From Trachelipus rathkii (taxonomy: Eukaryota; Arthropoda; Malacostraca; Isopoda; Trachelipodidae): DNA of 31,468 nucleotides. Every line of letters begins with the position of its first letter. Position 1 is the first letter of the stretch. A program made the position numbers and the translations under genes. Location of the stretch: NCBI GenBank assembly GCA_015478945.1, contig JABUQX010060330.1, positions 5,001 to 36,468 on the forward strand, written 5' to 3'. This document shows, piece after piece, positions 8,989 through 20,186 of the stretch. Below the pieces are notes generated by a model. That model had not been told where the DNA came from, did not search any database, and was given only the letters and a program-made list of their open reading frames with translations.

Positions 8989-9995
8989 AGTAATTCGGAA
9001 CGTGAACGAAAGATTTCAGGAATATGAATCTAGAATGTGATAAAAACTATTTCTACGTACTGGATTTGATAATGTAAAAAATCCTTTGGTTTACATCATT
9101 AGGATAAGTAAAAAAATTTAAAAACATTAATATGTGTCGTTGGAAATCGTTAAAAAACGATATAAGGAATTGAAAATTTCGTAAAAAAAACTCCAAAACT
9201 AATCCAAACAAAGGGATTAAACGAAACAAACAGGACGCCGGTGTTAAGGCTGGAATCTTTTGGAACTTTCTCGAAGATTTCTTCAAGAATGGGAAAATGG
9301 ACGAGAGATAAGAAAAAAAAGGAAAAGAAATACAAAAATTCATCATCATGCTCTCCTTAATAAGAGAATCAGGACCGCGTGATTAAAGAATATTTCTAGA
9401 AATCAAATTAAAATATCCCTATCATAGCTTTACAATTGGAAAATAGACCCGGCTCGGGAGAAAAAAAAGGAAAAAGGCGCAAAAGAAATGTTCTTTATTT
9501 AGACTTTACAATACTGGAATCGGAGTAAATGGATTCTAAATTCGGATAAGTAGATAGGGTCGAATTAAAATGTTGAATGGGTGGAGTGTTTGCCTGTGTT
9601 CTTTTAAGTAAGATAGTTGTGGAGGGTGTACTAAAAGTGAGATTTGGAAATGTATTTTCAAGTGTTCGGTTATGGTAAATTTCTTCTTGGAGTGATTATG
9701 TTGTTAGTACTTAAGTTATAAAATAAATGAAAAATATTGAACTTGATTATGTTGTTGGTATTTAAGATATAATTTAGCTAGTTTGTAAAGTTTTAATGTT
9801 CCTTTGTTTTTAAAAATTCCTGGTCTTAATTTTAATTTAAATTGTTAGAAATATTGGAGATAGTTCTTAAAAATAATGTCTTTGGGGTGTTTGTTTCAAA
9901 GATGTTATTATGTTTCACATATGTTTTTGAATATGTGATGTTCCGCTGGGGGAGAGAAAAGGAAAGAAAATTTTATATTGGTGGGGGATGTCTTA
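8989..9995. other. Unassigned ~1-kb spacer between RTE-like and minus-strand gypsy
   Basis: No gene or element recognised. A minus-strand frame at 9,053-9,349 is Phe/Leu/Ser-rich and has no motif. Positions 9,176-9,583 align with 25,193-25,600 at constant offset with a single substitution (9,511). The flanking part 9,584-9,995 has many indels between copies. Around 9,690-9,780 there are two imperfect copies of TGATTATGTTGTT followed by TTAAG-like sequence. It could hold the unidentified 3' part or terminal repeat of one of the flanking elements. Confidence 0.5.
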
Positions 9996-10585
9996 AGCTA
10001 AGAAAGCTTTAGCTTTGGATTCCACATTGGCAACAGAGAGAGGGATAGCCTCGGTCCAACGTGTGAACCGATCTATCAAGTAATAATGTATTTCTTACCG
10101 CGGGAGGGAGAAAGAGGTTCAACGATGTCGATGTGGACACGTTCAAAGCGAGCACCAGGGGGTAAGAAAGTGACTAGCGGGGACTTGGTGTGACGGTGGA
10201 CTTTAGAACGCTGGCAGGGAAGAAAAGTGCTACACCAAGTTGCTACGTCAGCATTTATATCAGACCACACAAAACGGGCAGCAACCAATTTGCGTGAAGC
10301 CTCAACGCCTGGGTGGGAAAGCGAGTGGAGATTGAGGAAGACAGCCTTACGAAACGGTGCAAGTACGAAAGGACGAGGAGAACCCTGAGACACGTCACAC
10401 AGAAGCCTCTTCTCTATCCCAGGGAGTTGGAGCCACTCCAGCTTGAGAGAAGAGTCTTGTGGAAGTACAGGATTTTCGGTAGTCTGGCACATCGCCATAG
10501 CGTCGTAGTCGATGTTGGGTAAGGCTAAAATCGCGTCGATATCAATGCGGGAGAGAGCGTCAGCAGTGAAGTTGTCAACACCTGA
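9996..10585 (-). pseudogene. gypsy integrase, N-terminus and first core segment (unit A, minus)
   Basis: Reading on the minus strand, HISGVDNFTADALSRIDIDAI leads to the zinc region LHSLSHPGVEASRKL and FLPCQRSKVHRHTKSPL. It then continues beyond the point where the plus copy is cut: FLPPGARFERVHIDIVEPLS, with a catalytic-position Asp at 10,127-10,129, and SRGKKYIIT before a stop at about 10,077. After a small indel it goes on as DRFTRWTEA to about 9,996. The second Asp and Glu of the DDE core are missing. This copy shows what the plus-strand element lost at its RTE junction. Two Cys-region residues differ from the plus copy (CSTFLPC rather than CRTCLPC), which removes one zinc-ligand candidate. 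Confidence 0.88.
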
Positions 10586-11040
10586 AATATGTCTGACATC
10601 AGTGGTAAATTGTGAGACATATTCAAGGTGACGAGCTTCTCGAGGAGAGTGCCGTTCGTTTCTGGAGACCATAGCGAAGGGAAATGGTTTGTATATGGAA
10701 CTCACGACCCTCCAGGAAGTAGCGAAAGTGACGGACGGCAAGATACATCGCAAGTAACTCCCTCCCAAAAGCACTGCAACGAGTCTCAGGAGGTTGCAAC
10801 TTGTGAGAGAAAAAGGCGAGGAAACCACACTCCGTTCAGGTGCTGCTGAAGAACACCTCCGACAGCAAAATCGGAGGCATCTACCTGATCTCTGGTCGGA
10901 GCTGAGTCCTGAGGGTGGACTAAGAGGGTGGCAGAAGCGAGTGCTTCTTTGGAAGCTTCAAAAGCAGCAGTAGCTTCGTCAGAGAAGTCCACCTTTGTAG
11001 AACTGCCTCGGTGCTTGTGGCGGATGAGAGCGGTGAGGGG
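10586..11040 (-). pseudogene. gypsy RNase H remnant with 11-nt deletion (unit A, minus)
   Basis: VDASDFAVGGVLQQHLNG is present, with the first catalytic Asp, but the frame then shifts. LLGGSYLRCILPSVTF is the expected region in the wrong frame. At the 10,691/10,692 junction, 11 nt present in the plus-strand copy are missing. They include the act-gat codons of TDHKPL and so the last catalytic Asp. Downstream AMVSRNERHSPREARHLEYVS is intact. The same deletion is at 26,715/26,716 in unit B. The domain cannot work in either unit. Confidence 0.85.
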
Positions 11041-11880
11041 TCGAAGAATATCAGCGCTCGATTTGAGAAAACGATGGTAGAAGTTAAGCATGCTAAGGTA
11101 CTGACGAAGCTGCTTTTGATTGCTAGGCCTAGGGAAGGTGCGAATGGCTTCCACACGCTATGCGAGAGGACAGATACCATCAGCGGAGACAGTATGTCCT
11201 AGAAAGGTAAGAGAGGAGCACCGGAAAAACACACTTTACCCTTGACTAGACGAATTGCCACATTCATCCACCTGGCAAAAGACGGCACAGAGTGTGCTCA
11301 TGCTCGACAGTGAGGAGAAGAGGAAGCTATGAGGAAGGTCATCGAGGTAAGAAAAGGCGAAGGGGAGACCTCTAAGAATGTTATCGATGAAACGTTGAAA
11401 AGTTTGCGCTGCATTCCTCAGGCCGAAAGGCATGCGGGTTGTACTCAAAGAGGCCAAAAGGGGTGATGATGGCCGTCTTCGGTATGTCCTCTTCTGCGAC
11501 CTGGATCTGGTGGTAGGCTCTGACAAGATCCAGTTTTGAAAAGATGGTCTTACCAGCCAGAATTTTAGAGGTGGAGAAGCTGGATGTGCCGGAGGCGGGT
11601 AGTGATCGCGTATCGTACAATGCATTTCAAGAGCCCTTAAAAATCCCCACAGGCCTCCATCAGAAGCACTTTAGGGACCATGTGGAGGGGAGGACATGAC
11701 TCTTGGAAGGGCTGACGATACCAAGTTCGAGCATGCTGCTCAAATTCCGCCTTGGCTGCCTTGAACTTATCAGAGGCAGAGGCGAGCACCGAGCGAAGGT
11801 GGAGGAAGCCGTAGTCTCTATATGGTGGCGCACAGAATGTTGAACAGGAGAGGAAGAAGAACAGGGGTTCAACAGCGCCG
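11041..11880 (-). pseudogene. gypsy reverse transcriptase remnant (unit A, minus)
   Basis: Minus-strand segments include [71 protein letters not shown] and SYLDDLPH, with the YLDD active site at 11,338-11,349. The C-terminal part ends with [18 protein letters not shown]. At least four frame changes separate these segments. The catalytic Asp pair is present in unit A; in unit B an extra C breaks the same site. It would have copied the element RNA into DNA; it is now dead through frame loss. Confidence 0.88.
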
Positions 11881-12330
11881 GAAAATCCTTCTGCAAGATT
11901 GTGAAGAAGGGGGAGGCATCAGAAGAAGGAGCAACCGCAGAGATTCCTTTAAGAGCATAAGTAACTACGGTACCTGCAGAAGTCAGAGACGTAGAACCAT
12001 CAACCAATCTCCTGTTTCTTAGATCGACCATAAGGTCGAAATAAGAAAGGAAATCAGCCCCCAGAATGGGTTGAGTCACGTCAGCAACCACGAATACCCA
12101 GGGGAATTGACAGCGGAGGGAAAGATCTAAGGTGCACAAGCGCTCACCATAGACGGGGATGGTACTACCATTTGCTGCGTAAGGAGCTCGGTCAGGAAGA
12201 GGGACAGCGGACTTCTGGGTAGCATCTCGAGGTAGCAAAGAATACGTGGCTTCGGTGTTATAAGGTAGAAGAGGTTTGTAGACCTGTCGAAAAGGCGCAG
12301 GACATCCTGAGACGAAGCAGGCTGATAGGA
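11881..12330 (-). pseudogene. gypsy protease remnant with NTE instead of DTG (unit A, minus)
   Basis: The protein segment reads YNTEATYSLLPRDATQKSA, then PYAANGSTIPVYGERL, VADVTQPILGADFLSYFDL and DLRNRRLVDGS. The retropepsin signature should be D-T/S-G. Here codons at 12,251-12,259 (minus strand) give Asn-Thr-Glu, so both the catalytic Asp and the Gly are lost. The rest of the domain, through ILGADFLS, is in one frame for about 200 residues, better preserved than in the plus-strand copy. Unit B has the same NTE at 28,277-28,285. Confidence 0.85.
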
Positions 12331-12512
12331 AAAACAAACGGAGAGGTGGGCAGCTGGATCCATCGCCTTTATGGACCGCTGGCTAAGGGGTTTCCCGAAA
12401 AAGTGCATGGTTTATTGCACTTATTCGCCCTCAGGCCAAACCGGTGGTGGTAAAAACAATAACCATTTGGATATTGCTGAGGGCCTGGGGTGGGAGAACA
12501 GTCAAAGAAGCG
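12331..12512 (-). pseudogene. gypsy Gag knuckle fragment (unit A, minus)
   Basis: Minus-strand translation of 12,370-12,510 gives a PGPQQYPNGYCFYHHR-type segment with FGLRANKCNKPCTFSGNPL. This is a cleaner version of the Cys/His motif than in the plus-strand copy. It lies directly before the protease remnant. Homology to the plus copy ends at about 12,512 (plus-copy equivalent about 4,787), where the jockey-like element begins. The truncation leaves only about 45 residues of Gag. Confidence 0.75.
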
Positions 12513-12548
12513 GCGACCTGAAGAGGCTTAAACTCCAACTTAACCTCT

Positions 12549-13427
12549 GTGGAATATCACCTCTCTAACTCTAACCCTAACCTTTTGCTCTTGTCTGAGA
12601 CTCAGATGGCTAAGAATTCATCCTCTAACTCGTTTAATCTATCCAACTATAACTTATTTCATAATTTCTGTCTGAAGGATGGAGTGTGTGCCTATGTAAA
12701 CATTAATACTCCTGTAACACGTCTCGTGAATCTCGAATCTCCTAACTTTGATGTTCTGTGGCTCAAAATCTTTCTTCCTTCTACTACAATAATCTTGTAC
12801 TTATGGTACTGTTCTCCTAACAAAACAGATTTTCTCTCCTTCTTTGAATATCTTACTACTTCTCACGAGACTGTTATATTTTCTCATCCAAATACTGAGG
12901 TCCTCTATTTAGGGGATTTCAATGTACACAACACTGAATGGTTGGGGTCCTCTCACACTGATTTAGGTGGGGAGGAGGCCGAATCATTCAGCATTCTCAA
13001 CGATCTGGAGCAACTAATCAAAGAATCAACACACATTTCGGATCGTCCCAACCAATTCTTGAACACACTTGACCTATGTTTCACTAGTTCTTCTCTCTTT
13101 AAATACACCACCTTCGCTCCTATTGGTAAATCTGACCACAACCTTATATCTCTTAATTTTAATACTTTCTCTCCAACAGCTCCATCTTGCCCTATGCGTT
13201 TTTTTTTTGGCAACTTTGCATCGGCTGATCCCGGAGCTGCCCTTGGTCGCTTCTACGCTAACTATAACTGGAATGACTGCTTTAACTCTGATGACGCTTC
13301 GGCTTCTGCCACTAAAGTGGTAGCTGTAATTGTTGACGGGATGAGCAGGTTCATTCCTTCTTCGACTAAATCTTTCTCTCCTCATAATCCATGGTTCGAG
13401 GTGCTTGTTCTCTGTCATTCAGGCTAG
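12549..13427 (+). pseudogene. AP-endonuclease-like domain of jockey-like element (unit A)
   Basis: This is the longest clean frame in the window (about 290 residues). It opens with LLLLSETQ (the conserved Glu of the endonuclease), then the middle motif VLYLGDFNVHNTEWLG at about 12,900, then NTLDLCFTSSS and the terminal GKSDHNLISL with the catalytic Asp-His. These match the exonuclease-endonuclease-phosphatase fold that nicks target DNA to prime reverse transcription. The N-terminal about 20-30 residues of the usual domain are absent. The frame ends at a stop just after FSPHNPWFEVLVL, where the linker to RT should continue. Unit B has the same domain broken by many indels. Confidence 0.85.
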
Positions 13428-14805
13428 AGACAGCGCGTTCGGGGAGTAGAAAAATTCTCGTCTTCCTATTTCACTCTGCTAATTTTTCATTCAGCTGAAA
13501 TCGATTGCAATGGGATACGCTTCGACAAAGCAAAGCGACTTTCATAAACGAAAGTGGCTAAACCTCCTAGGTTCTCCTACTACAAATCTTTCTGGCTTCT
13601 TGCCAAAAAACATCTCTAATAACTTCTGTAATCTGGCCTTTCCTCCTCTTATTCGATCTGATGGCTCTGTTGCTAACTCTCCAACTGAAAGGCAATCTCT
13701 TCGGCCTATTTTCCTCTAACTCTAAAACTCAACCCTGGACGATTCTTGTTTCTTCTACTCCTCCTCCTTCTCCTCTCAAGGGTCCTATGTCTTTGCGTGT
13801 GATTACATTTGATCGGGTCATGGCTTCTGAGATTTATGAACGTAAGGAAGGCGGGTGGGGCCCGGATCGCATTCCTCCCTGCGTTTTGAGGAAATGTTTG
13901 CTGCGCTGCTGACCCCGCCCCTCTTTCAACTATAATCTCTATGTCTCAATCTAGCACTTTCCCTGTCCAACCTATTCGAAAAAAAGGAAGCGCGCTCTGA
14001 TCCTTCTAACTATCGCCTATAGCTCTCACTTGTATTCTAATCTAAAATCTTTGAAACCCTCTCAACTCTCATTTCTCTTAGCCATCTGGAATCTCATTCT
14101 CTTCTTTCCGATCGCCAGTTACGGCTTTCGGCGTTCAGGGTCTAACTGACGATATACTTTCCTATTTAAACGATTTATGGTTTTTTCCGCCCTTGGAAAC
14201 TACGGGGAGACTTGCGTTGGGTGGCAATTGACATATCCAAAGCATTTGACCGTGTTATTGGCACGCGTCACTGCTCTCTTAAGCTCTCCCCTTCCTATGG
14301 ATTTCCTTCCTCTTTCTTTGCTTACTCATGTCTAGCTTTCTTTCAAGTCGTCAATATATCGGCTGTGGTTGATGGGGCGACTTCCTTTTTTTTCTGTCAA
14401 TAGTGGTGTTCCTCAGGGTTTTGTGTCTTATCTCCTACTTTATTTCCTTACTCTCATTAATGATCTTCTCACCTGCACATCTAAACTCTATCCACTCATT
14501 ATGCCGATGACTCGACCCTTCATTCTTCAAACTCATTTCAATTCTTGCTCCCTCTTTTACTTCTAGAATTGCCTCTCGTCTTAATCTTTCGATTCTATTC
14601 TCGCTGATCTGGAAAGAATTTCCGCGTGGGGTCGCTTCAACCTTGGGAAATTCAATTTTAATCTTTTTTAAAAACCCAAATTCTACAAATCTCCCTCTCT
14701 AAAACACCTTCTTTAACTTTCCTATCTCTTTCGACGGTTCTCCTCGTCTCTCCTGTTGACAATATAAACATTCCTTGGCCTTAACATTAAACAAAAAATA
14801 ATGTC
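13428..14805 (+). pseudogene. Reverse transcriptase of jockey-like element (unit A)
   Basis: Broken frames carry, in order: NISNNFCNLAFPPLIRSDGS at about 13,610; GGWGPDRIPPCVLRK at about 13,850 (the usual GPDGIP motif); a damaged NYRL segment near 14,010; VAIDISKAFDR at 14,222; SVNSGVPQG at about 14,395; and HYADDSTLHSS with YADD at 14,500-14,511. The catalytic Asp residues of DxxxxF and YADD are present but in different frames. Compared with unit B, about 80-100 nt around the finger region differ, including loss of sequence near 13,975. Confidence 0.8.
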
Positions 14806-15408
14806 TTGGAAACTTACACATCACAACGGTTGCTAGAGCAAGCCTCAAAGAAACTGGAGTTCTGTTTAATACTGCGAGACTTTTTTTTCCCTTCTCAGTT
14901 ACTCCCAGCTAATACAAGGGTCTCATCCGCCTCTTGTATGGAGTACTTGCTGCTCATATCTGGGGAGGACTCTGGGTTTCCCCCGGCTTTTGGACAGGTC
15001 GAGTCAAAGGCCAAAAGGCTTATAAAATGTCCTGTTTACTTTCCAGTTCACTTGACCCTCTTTCTTTGCGGAGCGAGGTTGGTGCTTTATCTCTTTCTAA
15101 GTTACCGGAGCGGCAGTGCCTTGAGGGAACTTATCACTCGCGGCGTACCACCACCTTTACGACGCCCTCGTAGCACAAAGGGTGCTGGTGTCTGCGCACG
15201 AGTTTTTGTTGTGGATATTGGTAACTCCAGGGTAGTAAGCTGCGGTGCTCCTCTTTCCTGCCCCCTCTGGTCTGTGGAACTCTTTTTATCTTCTGCTTTT
15301 CTGCTGAAATTTAATTTCCCTTCACTAAAGCCCAATGCATCTGTGCCATCTGACGTTAATTTGCGCATAAGTGGCATGAAATTATGGCGTGCAACACCCC
15401 TTCCCTGA
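14806..15408 (+). pseudogene. C-terminal region of jockey-like RT (unit A)
   Basis: A clean frame of 200 residues includes WGEDSGFPP-like and VESKAKRLIKCP segments, then ELITRGVPPPLRRPRSTKGA and the closing FNFPSLKPNASV. This is the tail of the element's Pol, after the thumb. The start given is a frame start, not a true start codon. The part before about 14,930 is in a shifted frame (MEYLLLISGED should read MEYCSHIWGG-like). It ends three bases before the 3' end of the element. Confidence 0.7.
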
Positions 15409-15424
15409 ATAGATATACTTATAT

Positions 15425-15425
15425 A

Positions 15426-15470
<45 letters not shown>

Positions 15471-15560
15471 TATATATATATTATTAATATATTATTATAT
15501 TATATATATATATATATATTATATATATATATATATATATTATATTATATATTATATATT
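15425..15560. repeat. (TA)n microsatellite after jockey-like 3' end
   Basis: About 135 nt of TA with TTA/AAT interruptions, beginning within 15 nt of the last coding stop of the jockey-like element. The same arrangement occurs at 31,410-31,468. A translated frame of Ile/Tyr here is microsatellite only. Confidence 0.95.
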
Positions 15561-15616
15561 TCATTAGTTGTCACCACAATAAACCTCAATCCCGAGATCG
15601 GAAAGCAACTTAATGC

Positions 15617-15618
<2 letters not shown>

Positions 15619-15662
<44 letters not shown>

Positions 15663-15687
15663 TTTATATATAATATATATATATATA

Positions 15688-15727
<40 letters not shown>

Positions 15728-15755
15728 ACTATATATTATATATATTATATATATT
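15619..15755. repeat. (TA)n microsatellite in the linker
   Basis: Second TA array, separated from the first by a 58-nt unique sequence (15,561-15,618: TTCATTAGTTGTCACCACAA and onward). It lies in the linker between units and has no seen partner in the window. Confidence 0.95.
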
Positions 15756-16088
15756 TACTTTTTAAAGTTTAAACCCTAATCACTGGCCTGAATTATCCAG
15801 TGGAAGGTGATTTTACATGGTTGGGAATAAAGCTCGAGTAAAGTAGAAAAATCTTCACAAATAAACATAAACATTTTTCTATTTAGGATTGGAATTAAAA
15901 TTTAATAAAGTTTTATTTACGAGCATGAAAACAAAGTCCGAATATTATAGTCAACGCAAAGTCCAGAAAACCACCTTACTTGATTGTGCTTGTAGTAAGC
16001 GTATAGTAGAAACCAACGAACGAACGAACATTCATGTGCGAAAGAAAACGTACGTTGGAACATAATCCTAGGTATATTTATGTTTATA

Positions 16089-16093
<5 letters not shown>
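15756..16093. other. Unique linker segment, non-coding
   Basis: AT-rich sequence with no coding or RNA signature. It includes a small direct repeat AACGAACGAACGAAC-like run at about 16,015-16,029. It does not match either unit, so it belongs to the linker that separates the two duplicated copies. Confidence 0.5.
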
Positions 16094-16126
<33 letters not shown>

Positions 16127-16160
16127 TACTAATATATATATAATATATATTATATATATA

Positions 16161-16212
<52 letters not shown>

Positions 16213-16235
16213 TATATATATATTATATATATAAT
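16094..16235. repeat. (TA)n microsatellite in the linker
   Basis: Third TA array of the linker, about 140 nt with interruptions. Ile/Tyr-rich frames on both strands are microsatellite translation. Confidence 0.95.
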
Positions 16236-16938
16236 ACAAGCCGTTTAGAAATGGTTTATTTTTATTTATTTATTTTTTTACTATATCGTTAAGAAATAAT
16301 GTATTTATTAATTTTCATTGAAAAAACGTTGCTTTTAAAAAAGATAAATATGAATAATAGGCCTCCCAATTACATATTTGTAACATTTGCTTATGGATGA
16401 AAATATCAATTATATCGACGCCAGCCAATTTTCATGAAACTTATATGAAATGTTTGAAATGATCTGTGCCAAAAAAACGATATCGTAAAAAAAATATATG
16501 TAAAAAAGAACCTAAAAAAAGTTATAAAGTCTCCAAATTTCATTTTCAAAGCCCATTTACCGTCCAGACGCTTCTTTAAAAAAAATAAAAAAAAATTTTA
16601 TAGTCAATTTTATAGCAATCCCTTATGTTAAATGAAGTCAAAATAAATTAATTAAATTTAATTAATTAATTTAATTAATTAATTAAGTATTTATGGACAC
16701 TAAAAACCTGACAAAAACTATTAACTTTTAAAACTGACTATAAAATCGTGGCTTGGCAGGGAATTTAATAAAATTTTATGATTGATAACAACAGGCAACA
16801 TATTAAATGTTATTTTCTTACAATAAAAAATTATTAAATTCCCTGCTCAATAGGCCTAAGGGGTCCGTTTTTATGAGAATCAAGTCTAGGCATGAGAAAA
16901 TTGTCACCAAATTTGCCGATATTTTTGAAACTTTAATA
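16236..16938. other. AT-rich linker segment before unit B
   Basis: No gene recognised. It contains A-rich runs around 16,480-16,600 and a palindromic TTAATTAA-type cluster at about 16,650-16,686, where the AATTAATT word repeats. Homology to unit A starts after it, at about 16,939. If the duplication is a strict tandem, this segment would also lie left of position 1. Confidence 0.5.
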
Positions 16939-17969
16939 AATTCAAAAAAAATTATATAATGATAACATAAAAATCACAGTTTTAACATATTTAAAAAAAA
17001 AAAAAGTTTGAATTTGATGATGATTCAATATATTTTCGCCATTGATAGGACAAGCTGCGTCATCTGACCCAATTCTGAAGCTTTTTTAGGCTCGAAAAAA
17101 TATAATGGTATTAAATTATTAATAAAAATTAATAACTTTAGATTGGGCAAACAAAATTATTACACAATTATTATATTTTATATCAAATTAACAAAAGAAT
17201 TCGAAAAAAACACCGAAAGGAGCTTTCAAAATAGGGTCCTAATAAAGGCTTTTGTTTACTAAATTTAGTTAAAAAAAATCCGCATTATGACGTCATGTGT
17301 AAGGCATTTATGAATAGCCGATTCCAGTTTGCTTTGACTATAGTATTAGATTGTGATCAAAACTAGTATTGTCCTGTATTATATAGGATACTTTCATTAC
17401 TTTTTATAAATATCTAATTTGAAAAGTAAAATACCCATTAGGTATATTTCATGAAAATTGTTCTTCCCCTATATAGGCCTCTACTTCTCTTGTATGATCA
17501 TCTGACCTTCCCTCCTCCTCCTGAGTCAGACAACACGTCCCCATCATCCAAACGCGCCGGAATAATATACACATTTTGCTTAAATATTATTTTATGAAAA
17601 AAGAAAATGCTCTAAATTTCTTGAAGTAAAAAAATTTCGTTGATTCGATACTTAGGATAAAATACCGATACTTCGGCTGAAAATTATAAATCGATAGTTA
17701 TTGGTCCTTTTTTGGCATACCTATTAGCTACGCATCTTTACCCTAGCAACCTATTTAAAAATAAAGTTGAAAATTTTAAACTAAATATTTTATAATATTA
17801 TTACAAAAGGTTTGCGTGATCTAAAATTATTAAACTAATTTTTTAAAATTTTTATTTACTTTTGCAAATTTTTAAAATAAATGGATAAACTAATATAAAT
17901 ATATTTTATTTGAATTCCAGGGTTAATAAGTAATAATAATTATAATTATATAGCAATTATTAATATATA
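16939..17969. other. AT-rich non-coding segment, unit B left end
   Basis: It aligns with 1-1,031 of unit A with frequent small gaps. For instance, the GGGTCCTAATAAAGGCTTTT patch occurs at about 17,235. No gene or RNA feature is recognised. Confidence 0.6.
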
Positions 17970-18819
<850 letters not shown>

Positions 18820-18857
18820 TATATATATATATATATAATACTTATATATATATTTAT

Positions 18858-18897
<40 letters not shown>

Positions 18898-18899
18898 TA

Positions 18900-18940
<41 letters not shown>

Positions 18941-19010
18941 TATAATTATATAAACACATATATATATATATATATATTTATATATAATATTATATATATA
19001 TATATATATA

Positions 19011-19053
<43 letters not shown>

Positions 19054-19056
19054 TAT

Positions 19057-19098
<42 letters not shown>
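18820..19098. repeat. (TA)n microsatellite (unit B)
   Basis: About 280 nt of TA with interruptions; partner of 2,572-2,786. Minus-strand Ile/Tyr frames are microsatellite only. Confidence 0.95.
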
Positions 19099-19101
<3 letters not shown>

Positions 19102-20070
19102 AATCAAACGGCAGGTATTTTGCAGGGTAATTTACAGTATTGCAGAGTAATTTCAAACGAACGAAGAGTGCGGTTGTCGGCATTCTTTTGTTTAATTATG
19201 ATGCATACAACAGCTTTTGTAACGCACGCCGCTGATATCGTCTCTGCTATTTTTATCAATTTTATGTTATTCAGACGCTGAATTTACCATTTTTATTTTG
19301 GTAAAACATTTATTACCAGTTTATGTGGTAAGTTAGTGAACGATTGAAAATAAGTTAAAAGTTTTAAATTATTAAATATATCTTTATAAATTGATTATAC
19401 TATGTAGGCCCCGTGGAACGATAGTGATTCAGTGAAAGTGAATATTTATATGTGTTTATTTATTACTTTTTTAAACTTTTAGCTAGCTTCTTTTTGGATA
19501 GAAAAATCCAGGATTAGATGAGTTGGTTTTTTATATAATAAATATTATATAATAATACCTCAGTAGGAGACCTACGCTCAAAATTTTTTTCTTTAAATAA
19601 ACTTGTAGAAATCACATCGTAGGCCTTCACTAATAGGCTCCGGCTGATCATTCCACGGGCCTCCAACATTGCTTAGCCTACATAGTTTATGACGATGTAA
19701 ATAATTATTATGTATTATTTTCTTATTTTTTATTATAGTTAGTATTATTTAGCCTCCCAAGTCCTAATTATTATTGTATTATTTTTGTAGGATCTTGGGG
19801 TCTCGGCTATAGGCTCAGCATTAGCCACAACTTTTGAAATTGTTTTCTCTTACAAATATATGGTGTTGTATGAAGCCGTGACTTACTTGCAACCTTCATA
19901 ACTCTACTTACTCCAAAAATCGACATTGATGATCTTAGGAGTGACAAGAGGCTTACCGTAGTAGGCCCAGGATACCCATTCTTCAAGTATTAGTGAGATT
20001 TTCAGACCTCAAGTTCCACGCCAGATCTTCCAAGACGATCAATTTTTCGCCGATACTGCTATAGCGGAAT
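19099..20070. other. Non-coding segment with a conserved 3' half (unit B)
   Basis: The first 100 nt are unrelated to unit A and contain a short repeated GCAGGGTAATTT/GCAGAGTAATTT word. From about 19,202 (ACAACAGCTTTT) homology to unit A resumes. From 19,570 to 20,070 the match to 3,550-4,055 is very close. No gene recognised. Confidence 0.55.

Positions 20071-20186
<116 letters not shown>

Larger units (their letters stand above)
9996..12512 (-). mobile_element. Ty3/gypsy-family retrotransposon remnant, minus strand (unit A)
   Basis: This is the same family as the 4,573-7,121 copy, in inverted orientation and truncated at both ends. Read on the minus strand the order is Gag knuckle, protease, RT, RNase H, integrase zinc region, and the start of the integrase core. 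Sequence ends just after a FLA codon triplet at 9,996. The 5' limit at about 12,512 lies within Gag, where the jockey-like element starts. Marks shared with the unit B copy (28,541-26,011) are NTE in the protease and an 11-nt deletion in RNase H, so it was inactive before duplication. Confidence 0.92.
12513..15411 (+). mobile_element. Jockey-like non-LTR retrotransposon remnant (unit A)
   Basis: An AP-endonuclease-like domain is followed by an RT domain and a C-terminal region, in the order of APE-type non-LTR elements. RT signatures are AIDISKAFDR at about 14,225, NSGVPQG at about 14,400 and YADDST at 14,500. The 5' end abuts truncated gypsy Gag and lacks an ORF1, so it is probably 5'-truncated. 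The 3' end is followed almost at once by (TA)n, without a clear poly(A). Relatives with this domain style are common in crustacean genomes, but the clade name is an inference from motifs. Confidence 0.85.

Noticed and set aside
9053..9349. 98-residue minus-strand Phe/Leu/Ser-rich frame, also at 25,103-25,366
   Set aside because: No motif or signal. Its conservation matches the near-identity of the whole 408-nt patch, and its tail differs between units.
15595..15606. AGATCGGAAAGC, close to a common sequencing adapter start
   Set aside because: It does not match the adapter (AGATCGGAAGAGC) exactly, is short, and the following bases do not continue the adapter.
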